64,000 bases of DNA from Pocillopora verrucosa (lineage: Eukaryota > Cnidaria > Anthozoa > Scleractinia > Pocilloporidae): contig NC_089325.1 of NCBI RefSeq assembly GCF_036669915.1, forward strand, positions 5,254,900 through 5,318,899, written 5' to 3'. The position numbers and the translations under genes are program-made. The notes under the pieces were generated by a model. The model had not been told where the DNA came from and did not search any database. It worked only from the letters and a program-made list of their open reading frames with translations. How positions within the stretch are numbered: position 1 is the stretch's first letter; each line of letters begins with the position of its first letter. Positions 34,474 to 46,400 of this stretch are shown here, in pieces.

Positions 34474-37400
34474 GTATGAGTAAGTAGTAACTAATAGTCT
34501 GCATTCATTCATCAAGATTCAATGGAATTAATTTGTCTCTGAATGAGATTTCTTGAGGTGAATTTAGCCTCTGACTTAGGTTTCCAATGACTTCAGGAAG
34601 AGCTGAGATCCAAAGGACTAAAATCCGAGAAAAAGGCTTGAAATTAATCGACAAATAGTGGTTTTATAACGCTTTGAGCAACTAAGGAGAGCGACCAAGC
34701 ATTCGCAACCCCCGCGAAAGCTGGGTCTCGAGATTTTGAAAGTGGAGTTTCGAGTTATCGTTCCGTTCACAGACCAGTGTGCCGCTTACCCTGTAATGAG
34801 CTTGTCGTGAGATGTCAGATTACGAATTAAGTGCTCTTCCGTTACATTTAATTTTGATAGCATGTTGTGGCTTAACCGTTTGACTCAAAACATTTCTGTT
34901 TGGACAAATAGATATTAGTATAGGCATGTTCCTGTTTGGAAATATTATGTCTGAACATCTGTTTACTGAGTGAAAGTGACCTTCGGGTACAATTAAAATT
35001 TAATAAACGAAGAAAGTTATGTCGGCTTCTCCATGTTCGCGACAAATTTCCTAGCTTTACAACAGAAAGGTGGCTTACAAACTTAATACAATTTTCTTAT
35101 GTTATGAGCAAGCAAGGTATCTAACAGATGCGAAATATAGCTTTAGTTCACCTGAACTTAACCTCTTCATTTCTAGGAAATTGGTAGTCAGTCAAGCGTT
35201 ACTTCTCAGAAATGTTGATACAATTTCCCACTTATCCCTTTCCGTTTTTTATGGATCGATGGCCGTTTTCATACCTAAGACATATTATTCCTCTGAAAGA
35301 ACTTTGGCTAGTAATAGTATTTGTGAATATTTTATACTTTTACGCACTATAAAGGTAGTTCATGTGGACGCATAATGCGTCTCTTCGAAGAAAGACTGGC
35401 AAAAGTAGCATTATGCGTTTATCGAAACCTTGCTCCGTAATGCGTCTTGAAGACGCAATACAAAGTTAGTTCATCTGAAGGCATAGTGCATCTCTTTTTT
35501 TAAAGACGGGCAACAGATAATGCACGTTTTAAAATGAGATCGTGTTATAATTAGAAAAAGAGCCACGGGTGATGTGCTTAGTAAATGGTCTCCCTGAACG
35601 ATTAGTCTTTAAAGTCGCTCAGAAGAAATTCAATTGTCTCGAGATACCCACGGTACATCTCAGGGCTCATCTCAGATTTGGTATTTATTCGTCCACCATT
35701 TTCTGCTCCTCGACTCCTCAGGACATTGCTCGTTTCTGTTTCTTATTGAAATCATGGTCTTCTTAGCGACTTCCTTCGCCCTTCGTCTGTCACAAGACAA
35801 TTTTACAACTTCGAACACGGCCGAGACTGAATTAGACATGGTTTGATGCTACTCTGGTTTAAAGATTTAATGAATGTAACCGAGAGGTTACAATTCATAG
35901 ACCCAACGTTTCGACACTCCTACTTAGTGACCTCATCAGGGTTGATCTAAACGCTGCAACAAGAGGTCTTTTTATACGCTCATTAATTAACTGCCCTTTT
36001 TCCTGACGAGGTGTAAGCGTCAGGAAGCAAACGCCATCATCACGATCTAAAGGAGCGTGGGCGGAGTTGATATGCCAGACTTCGAAATAGTTTTACACTT
36101 ATCCCCCCCCCCCCCCAATTGTACGGTTAGTTAGGCATGTGTGCTCCGATAAAGCCCAATTTTCTTTTTTGCAAAAGAAGACCGCTTTCTGATGCTCTTT
36201 TAAACGTGTACCAAATTGACGTTTGGTCTGTCCGATATACTCGTTATCACAATCATTGCACGGAATAGAATAAATAGCGTCGGTTCGTGGGCAGGTTTAC
36301 GATAGACACTTGTCTTTAATCGTTGACAATCAGCCAGCTGGACGTTTTTTGATTGCGGGCATTAATCAAGGATTCATTCTATATAGTTTCCAGTCATTAT
36401 TTATCGCCTGTGGAGGAATTTTCGGGGGGAGTGGGGGAGGGGTGAGGTCACGATGTTCACGGAAGGGGGGATCAGTCGTGGCCGACAGGGGGGAGGGGAA
36501 TTATAGAAAACTGACTCCCAATAAGGGGGAATCATTAAAATACTATAAAGACTTGACGGGGGGTTAAGTAAACTTTATTGTGACACAACCAAAATCTTCC
36601 CATCCCCTCCCCCCTGCCATAAATAATGACCGGTGCCTTGCAATGTCATTTACAGGATCCATTCAAGGTCTAGTCTATCCAAGTATAATCTCTGCTCCAG
36701 AAAAGCCAACAAAAGCCTTCACTGGCGAGACTGTGTCATTAAAGTGGCACTACAATTCAGGAGATCTAAAGAATGATCTTTTCGAGGTGGTGTTTGGTAT
36801 TTGGAAGAGTCCTGGGTTCCTGATGAAGTTGATAGCTGTCAACTCGAGTGGTTTTCCGTTAATGAGGTCTTCCCATAAGTCATCGGTGGGTTGGGCAGGA
36901 AATTTGACATCCTCTGTCGCAGTGTTTGAACTTTACAACGTAAAACTTAAAGATGGCATGAAGTATGGAATATTGGTGGAATATGGTCTCCATCATATCC
37001 CGTTGACCGACACAGTTCAGCTTCAAGTTAAGTCCAGGCGTAAGTAATATCGTTCATGACAGCTCGGACTATGTTGGCAGTAACTCAAAATTGTACTTTT
37101 GGTTGCTGTGATTATGGTTCACTCGCAAGTTTTTAGACGGAGTCCGCTGAAAAGAGGTACATGCATGTCTCTTCAATGAGGGCACCAATTGATAAGGTGA
37201 TAAGGTCATTGTTTGTTCTGTTGGGATCAAAGTTAGAGTTCCTTGACCGGAGGGGTCCCTGAATTATCAAAAGAAATCGATAAAGATAATTTCGGAAGAT
37301 TGATCTAGATAATTTTGTTTGCAGCCATTTCTGATTTTTTGCAAAAGAAGACCGCTTTCTGATGCTCTTTTGAACGTGTACCAAATTGACGTTTGGTCTG

Positions 37401-40400
37401 TCCGATATACTCGTTATCACAATCATTGCACGGAATAGAATAAATAGCGTCGGTTCGTGGGCAGGTTTACGATAGACACTTGTCTTTAATCGTTGACAAT
37501 CAGCCAGCTGGACGTTTTTTGATTGCGGGCATTAATCAAGGATTCATTCTATATAGTTTCCAGTCATTATTTATCGCCTGTGGAGGAATTTTCGGGGGGA
37601 GTGGGGGAGGGGTGAGGTCACGATGTTCACGGAAGGGGGGATCAGTCGTGGCCGACAGGGGGGAGGGGAATTATAGAAAACTGACTCCCAATAAGGGGGA
37701 ATCATTAAAATACTATAAAGACTTGATGGGGGGTTAAGTAAACTTTATTGTGACACAACCAAAATCTTCCCATCCCCTCCCCCCCTGCCATAAATAATGA
37801 CCGGTGCCTTGCAATGTCATTTACAGGATCCATTCAAGGTCTAGTCTATCCAAGTATAATCTCTGCTCCAGAAAAGCCAACAAAAGCCTTCACTGGCGAG
37901 ACTGTGTCATTAAAGTGGCACTACAATTCAGGAGATCTAAAGAATGATCTTTTCGAGGTGGTGTTTGGTATTTGGAAGAGTCCTGGGTTCCTGATGAAGT
38001 TGATAGCTGTCAACTCGAGTGGTTTTCCGTTAATGAGGTCCTCCCATAAGTCATCGGTGGGTTGGGCAGGAAATTTGACATCCTCTGTCGCAGTGTTTGA
38101 ACTTTACAACGTAAAACTTAAAGATGGCATGAAGTATGGAATATTGGTGGAATATGGTCTCCATCATATCCCGTTGACCGACACAGTTCAGCTTCAAGTT
38201 AAGTCCAGGCGTAAGTAATATCGTTCATGACAGCTCGGACTATGTTGGCAGTAACTCAAAATTGTACTTTTGGTTGCTGTGATTATGGTTCACTCGCAAG
38301 TTTTTAGACGGAGTCCGCTGAAAAGAGGTACATGCATGTCTCTTCAATGAGGGCACCAATTGATAAGGTGATAAGGTCATTGTTTGTTCTGTTGGGATCA
38401 AAGTTAGAGTTCCTTGACCGGAGGGGTCCCTGAATTATCAAAAGAAATCGATAAAGATAATTTCGGAAGATTGATCTAGATAATTTTATTTGCAGCCATT
38501 TCTGATTTACCGAGAATCACAAACGTCAGTAAACCGCCGCTGCTCAGGAAAGGACAGAGCGTGAACCTTATATGTAGTGCCCAAGGCTTGTCTCCTGTTC
38601 AAGTTATATGGAAAAGAAATGACAAAGTATTAGTCAGCGGTATTTTTAAAGCCATATTGACCCTAAGAAACATCACAGCTGAGGACTGCGGCGATTACGT
38701 TTCTGTCGCTAAAAACTCCGCCGGAGAAGATACTAGGACTGTTATCCTACGAGGTAAATGGTTTCACATGATAATGCTTGCCAGACAGAGTTTCTTAAGG
38801 TGATTCCTCAGAAAAAGTTATCGAACAATTTTTTCAAACTGTCCTTAAGTGTTCCCTACTAATGTCTGTTTCGAAAAATACAATAAAAAAGATAGGTCAT
38901 CGAGCTTGTTTAGGATATATAACGGGCCAAACTTGCCCCATTTATGCCTGTACTAGCATCAATCACGCGCGTCATTTCATAGGTTCACGGTGCATTTTGC
39001 TGCAACTGGAAGCAACAGTTTTTGAAGAACCACTTGAAAAAATCTTGATAGGTAGAGAGTCTCGAGCGTATGGAACAATTTGATATATAATTGCGGGAAA
39101 ATCACACAAAGTTAACCGACATCGACATAAAACGTTCCTCGAGTCGTTCCTTTCAAGTTCACAATTTGTAACGAGCTTCGAGCACGCTTTTAGCTTTATC
39201 TTTTTTTCCCTTCCAATATTTTTTTTATTTCCCCTAGGGGATAATTTTTTCTCCAAAGTCATGCAACAAAAAATATGGGTCACCGTCCTTGCTTAAGAGC
39301 TGAAGACCATCGTACCTCTCTACCTGGTCCATGGATTGAAAACAATACCGTGTTCTCGGAATGCGCGTGCGCTCATTCTTATAATTGCATTATAATTGAT
39401 TTTTATGCGCAATACAGGATGCGTAGAGCAATACTGAGGAATCACCTTAATATGAAGTTTCGAGCGTAAGCCCTTCGTCAGAGCCCTTCGTTCTGACTAC
39501 CGAAAGGTCAGCTTTAGAAACTGCATAAACGATGGCCAATTTAACACGGCATTATCAACTCAATTGATGAAACCAAATTATCTTGTGAAATCCCTAACTG
39601 ACGCAGCTCTACGGTTTCTAAAGAAACTTACCCCCTTTAACGCAAGATAAACCGACCACCACTGATCTTGTTAGTCCTTCAAGCAGATCGCATAGAAATT
39701 CAAGGAATTTCCCTATAAATCATTTTTGTTATGTCAACTTTGCATTCCTCTCAATGCTCAAATATGAATACTAAAATGCCTTCTCATTGATCACCGCACG
39801 AGCTAACGAGTACACTTTTGACCGTAGCCTTTCATTCTATTTCCCCTGGAATTCCTCATTAACAACTAAATTTTCCTGCTTGAAACAGTACTTCCGGAAA
39901 GTCCAACTATACTGAATTCAGACAAAATAGTGACCAGTCCCAACTGGACGCTACGATGGTCAGCGGTTGAAAGTGAAGGAGAGCTGCAGGTGACGTATAC
40001 AGTTCTGCAAAAACGTGAGGGTGAAGAATATTGGCTACTGGAAAATGTTACAGTAAACATATTTCAAATTAGACTTAAGGATAATACATCTTACTCGTTC
40101 GTGGTGAAAGCTTGGAACAAATGTGGAGAGAGTGGGTTGGACAGAGACAAAATGCTGAACATATCCACCGACTTTGAAGACAAAGTTACACAAGGAAACG
40201 ACATATCTCTCAAAACAGTTCCGACAGGTAGGAAAACATTAAATCTATAGACCAGAAGATTGGTGAAAAAAAATCATTATCACTGTGCTATGTGTTTCTT
40301 CATAGTCAATTTATTTTCGGTCATTAGGTCACATAAAAGTTTGCAGGTACATGCTGGCTGCCATCAGACTCAATTTTGCTCATTGGCGTAACTGATTTAT

Positions 40401-43400
40401 GTGTATCTGACCGTTTCATGGTTATCGTAGACAAAAAGCTGTATTAACGGAAATGACTTTAAAGCCCAGAAATTGGGTTGTTTTGTAATAGAATGGAGAG
40501 AGGAACTACGCGACTTAAGTGTCTTGGCCAAGAACACAGAGCTGGGAGGGAAAAGTAATGACCGGCTAGGCTCAAACCGTGGACGCGTCAATCCAGTGAA
40601 CCAATCAAAACCTCACCCCATTTCCTAGATGTTAACTAATTTCAAATTTCATTCGACAGAGAGTGAGACTGCACTGACTCCATTCTCCAGCAGGGGACAA
40701 AAAGACGTTGAGTCCCCGTGGAAAATTGAATTCATAATTTTGATAGTACTGGGCATCACTTTTTTAGTGTTAAGTGCAATCGTGTTAATGCGAATAAAAA
40801 TTATCCAAGACAAAGGAGATGACCAAAGTAAGTAACTTAAAGCGTGCCCTTCGATTGAATTTCGTAAGACAAAAACTGTAGTACATGTTATAACAGAGGC
40901 CAATCAGAAGAAAGGATAATTTTGGACTCATATTAAATGGAGTCAACTAGAGCTCAAAACAAAAACAGGCAAATTGCCTCCAGAGCAAGAAAACACAATT
41001 CATTCGAGCCGCCAGTGGTTTTAGTTTTGCATCTGATTGGCTGGAGAGTTACTTACAATCACAGAGCAGAGTGAAGTAAACCATTACAATTTAGATATTT
41101 TTTGTAATAATGTATGCCTTACAGCTTAACCATCGATGATGATGAAGACGAGGATAAAGCTTTCAGTCTTTTGAAGACGTGAAATTACATTAGAGTGAAA
41201 GGGAAGGAAACATCATAGATAAAAGAGTAACAATTTCCCTATTTTTCTCTTCAAAACTCCATAGGACCTCAAGATTTAAGGAACGGAGGGTAGGCATTCA
41301 GTGGCGAAGTAATCCTTACGAGGCAAATTTCAGTATCTCACATCTCATATAGTTGTTATTATTAGAGATGATGTTCAACTTTCTCTAATTTTGTAGATTC
41401 CCTGGAAAAAGTCGAAGTTCAACGAACTAGACATCAAAAACTCTATGTATTAAACTCTGCGTCAATCAATATGATTTTTTCATTTATTAGAATAAGTGCT
41501 CGCAATGAATTAAAAGTTAAGTCGATGAGTTGATGAATAACAAAAAAATGGATTTTCAATTTCTGATATGCATTGCTTTTTCAGGTTAACCATATTGCAT
41601 TTAATTTTACAAGAAAATTCTGCGTTTGATCAGGTGGGGAAAGTGTAATCTGTATGGTCTCTTTTAGTGTAAACTAAATCAGCTCAAGGCGTTGAAGGCG
41701 CGCCCTGATTAGCCACTCAAACGCCGAACATCCCTTGCTATTCACCGCTGAGCAACTCACGCGGGATTTAAGCTCGGAAATATTTTAATCGTTGAAGGAG
41801 TAAATTAGTCAAGATCATCTTTTTGTGCTATTTGGTATATACTTAAACAACTATTCACCTCATAGTCGGTGGCTAGCGGTGGATAATTACCTCACCGCAT
41901 CGCAGCTTGGTAAACATCCACCACTAACGTTCATCTACCACGAAACTTTCTCCATTTCCGTAAATAGTTATTAGTTACCGTTGGTTTAATCCAAATATTG
42001 CTTTACTATTACTATTTCCAGTTCCTCTCATTGCCACAAAAAGGTCGAGTGCTCCAGGATAGTTTGATTTTGTCACCCGAGTTGATAATGCGAATTAGCC
42101 ACCATGAAGAGATTAAGGTCAGCTTTGTTAGAATGGCAGAATTTAGTTCATGCCAAGAACAAAAACCGATCCATACACTGATCGACCCACCACAAGTACC
42201 ACCCAGTCCTGAAAATTGAAGAATAAGAGTTACTAAACTTTCTGAAATAATCTCTTTTACCCTTGACGTAATCTCATCGCCTTCAGAGAGTTAAGTATCT
42301 AACCTCCAACAACATCAATTTATTGTATGATTTATTTGCAGGCTCACGCGGATTCTTTAGAAAGAGAACCATTGACGACAGTGGTGACTTCACTGGGACT
42401 TTCACGATCCTCGTTGACGATAGAACAACCAGTATCAGCAATAGATGCTAACACTAAGGAAGGAATAGGAGAGACACCTGAGATGAGCTCCGTTCCTGCT
42501 GCATGCTCATCTGGTCAGCAGGTCATGCCTTTTACGAAGTTTTCTTCCCGTGAAAATTATGAGAGTTCTTTAGAAAGAGAACCGGTGACGACAGTGGTGA
42601 CTTCACTGGAACTTTCACAATCCTCGTTGACGATAGAACAACCAGTATCAGCAATAGTGGCTAATACTAAGGAAGGAATAGGAGAGACACCTGAGATGAG
42701 CTCCGTTCCTGCTGCATGCTCATCTGGTCAGCAGGTCATGTCGTGTACAACGTTTTCTTCACGTGAAAATTATGAGAGTTCTTTAGAAAGAGAACCAGTG
42801 ACGACAGTGGTGTCTTCACTGGGATTTTTACAATCCTCGTTGACGATAGAGCAACCAGTATCAGCAATAGTGGCTAACACTAAGGAAGGAACACGAGAGA
42901 GACCCGATACGAGCTCCGTTGCTGCTGCAAGCTCATCTGGTAAGCAGGTCATGTCTTGTACAAAGTTTTCTTCACGTGAAAGTTATGAGGTGTTGCACAA
43001 CTTCACTGAAGTGAACGCCCAAGTTGTTACAGCTCCAAATGCAGGGAATGAAAACATTGTCCGAGTTCAAGAGGAAACGACAGTCCGACGTCTTGACACG
43101 TTCAGAGAGAACAAACTTGAAGGAGTGAATCATTCAGAAGATTACTTGCAACCGGTGGAACACTTACAACCTGCGTTTCAAAACAGAAAAAACTCCAGAT
43201 GTTTTCAGGGAAAGATACAAACCTTGCCCCAAGGTCGTCCTGTACCTAAGCCTAGAGGAAAATCGTCCACGTTTGCAGGAATGACCTTAACTTCACGATT
43301 ATGTGACAGTCAACGTGCAGGTGTCGAACGAGTTAACCAATCAAGGTTCTGCACTCCTCATCCAAGAGTTCTACACGAAGAACACAGTTATCAGAATGAT

Positions 43401-46400
43401 AGATGTACAGGAACCCCACACGAGAGCCCAAGATATCCACGATCAGTGTTAGCTTCTACCTCCAGGAAGGAGTCACCATACACAAAAGTGCAGAGCAACA
43501 CCAACTGGGAAGTTCCCGGCGAACGCTTGAGACTATTTAAAAGGATCGGTGGTGGAACATTCGGTCAAGTGTGGGAAGGTGCGGTGTTGGATGTGCGTGG
43601 TACTCAAGGCTGGTCTATTGTGGCTGTTAAGATGCTAAAGGGTATGTGTTACTGCTAACAAAATATAAAAATGCCTATAAATCCGTACTGACTATCGACA
43701 GCTTTTAATGCGAAAGGATGAAGCGTTACATCTTATACCTCAGAGCGGTGCTTGCATGCACTGCTAAAAAAACTTAGATTCGTAAATGATGTTTTCTCTG
43801 AGATAACTAATCTATGACTGGGAAACGTTACATAATCATGCAGTTTCTACTTTCACTATCTCTGCCACACAGAAACACATGTTATCATTTAAAACCAAAG
43901 GGATAATGTTACATTAAAACTACTAGAAAGTTAAGATTCGGCTCCGTTTTGTAATGAGTGAGGAGTTCGTCGCATGTGCTGTTGGATCATCAGTAATAAG
44001 AATCGATAAAGGCACATTTTTATGCAAGCAATACTTCTTCAAAAAGGAGGAAAGAATTTTGTGTCATATCAATAAGTAAATGAGGAGGTAGCAAGTCGCA
44101 AATTAATCGGGGAACTCTTTACTTGTGTGTAAGAATACGCTACGTATTTAAAGCCTCACAGCTAAAACTTAAAATGAACGAATGAACAAAATTTAGTTAG
44201 AAATATTGTAACTAAAGTTTTCATAACATTCGCTGTTGCAGAAAATTCCTCGAAGTCGGATCGAATGGATTTGTTGTCAGAGCTGGACCTGTTGAAGAAA
44301 CTTAAACCTCATCCTAACGTAATACAATTGTTGGGCTGCTTGACGAAAGACGTAGTCCGATGTAAAGGAGGGCGAGAATTTAGTGAGTTGGATTATTTCT
44401 ATCCTAAATGAGCAAAGTAAACAGTCGGAAGGAAAATGCCAGTCTTTGTTGTGTCAAAACTGAAAAATATGCAACCCGAAGAGATTTGACTTCCTTGTTT
44501 GCTATTGTTGCTTGTTTGTTTGTTTGGTTTTTTTCTTCATAACCACATCCTAGTTGCGTTTGTCGACGGGATGAGAGAAGGATGGTCGTTTTTACCTCAG
44601 GTATTGTTGTTTCAAAAACCAGGGCTTATCAGCAATCACAAAATAAATTTTATTAGCGGCTTAATGCAGTTATTTGACTGCTAGAGTCACAAAATAATTC
44701 ATCTTTGTCTATTTCAGAACGCTATTGCATAACTTAAACACCAACGATTCATTTTCTTTGCATATTCAGGGCCGCCGCTTGTTATCCTGGAGTTTGTATC
44801 TCATGGCGATCTCCTTGGATATCTAAAGAAAAGTAGAGGCGAGACAGATGACTACTACGACGTTAAATGCGCTGAAACTTCATCGAAAATACCAACAGAA
44901 CAACTTTACAAATTCGCTTGTGATATTGCCCGGGGAATGGCGTTCATATCGGCTCACCAGGTGTAGCATTTCACTTAATCTGTTCCATTTTTATGACACG
45001 TGATATATTTAAAAATTACTCAGCGATATATTTAACAATTAAATATCTACCGCCAGCCACTACCACTGAAATGAAAAGTTGTGTAAGTGTAAACTTAAAC
45101 ACTGAGATAACATAGCACAAAAGATGATTTTATCTAATTTATTCCTGCAAAGATTACAATATTTTCGAGCGCAGGTTCAGCGCGAGTTGCTCGGAGGTGA
45201 ATAGCAAAAGATATTTGGAGTTTGAGAAGCCAATCAAAACGCGTCTTCAACACCATCCACGGTTTTAGCATATACTAAACTCAAGTATACACTTTTTCCA
45301 TACGTGATATTTCAATTTTTATACTTCTAGCTTACATACCAACAGACATTTACTCGTGTTAATAGCGCTTAAGAGGAAACTAACTAAAGTTGGACAAACA
45401 CGAAGTTAAGAATTAAGAATAAGAGGTGTAATTGTCAAAATTGGAAATACAACAGTTCAAACTGAACTGCGAAATCCCTCGTGGAGGTCAATTCTCAATG
45501 AATAACGATAATTCAAAACGATGGTGATGAGAAATTTATTTCACGAGGTTAAACACAGGGTAAAATATTATTCATCAAATTGTTTGTTCACTTGTAGTTC
45601 GTTCACCGAGACTTAGCAGCGAGGAACGTGTTGGTTGGCGAGGGTCTGCGCTGTAAAATCACTGACTTTGGAATGGCGAGAGATCTTGGCAAAGATAAAA
45701 TTTATGTCAGGAGGTCGAATGTAAGTAAGCATGTACCCACAAACAGGTTCGGTGAGTGCGCACTGCTTCCCACCACCCCACTCTCCCGCGACCTTTCAAA
45801 TTCGTTACTTCTCAGACTTGATCACATTGACCCTGGTGTCTCAGGCTTGAGGAACTTAAAAAAAAACTTTGTTGACAACTGAACTCACAAAACACTTATT
45901 CTGGTTTTATACCGAAGGTGATTAAATTGTTATTGCGTTATTTTACAGGGAGTTGTACCAGTGAAGTGGATGGCAGTTGAATCACTAACAAAACAAATTT
46001 TTACCGCAGAGAGTGACGTGTAAGTAGATCGATAAGCTTGAATTAAAAGTGATAGCACTTTCCCAAATGGATATTTACTCAGTGCATTTCTTAAGAGTTC
46101 AATGTCTCTTTAGCGTGAAATCAAATCTTCATGTTTCCCATCCGACTGTTTCCTGCTGAACAGTTACCTGATCATGTAAGAAAGCGAGAAAAGTTCCTTG
46201 TATACGATAGACTTTTCGATAGTCTACATTACGAGAGACTCTTCGCAAACCAAAAATAGTGATAATCTCCTGAGACAGATAGCGGTAATATGATTTTTTT
46301 TTCTCAGTTCGTGAGCGGGCGGTACTCTACAAATCCTGCAATCTGATTGGTTTCGAGAGCGGGCAGTATTCTCCCCATCCAGCCCACTCACAGTTCTTTT

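Larger units (their letters stand above)
36168..38508. repeat. Direct tandem duplication, 1170-bp unit, two copies
   Basis: Unit 1 is about 36168-37337 and unit 2 about 37338-38508. I found only five differences by eye. Each unit holds the end of the Penelope-like fragment, Ig1 and the following intron. The junction fuses the first 12 bases of the Ig2 exon (ccatttctgatt) to the Penelope piece at a short T run, suggesting microhomology. Confidence 0.9.

Noticed and set aside
36310-36567. 85-codon frame starting [11 protein letters not shown], repeated at 37480
   Set aside because: It is the antisense of Penelope-like sequence followed by G-rich intron; repetition is due to the tandem duplication.
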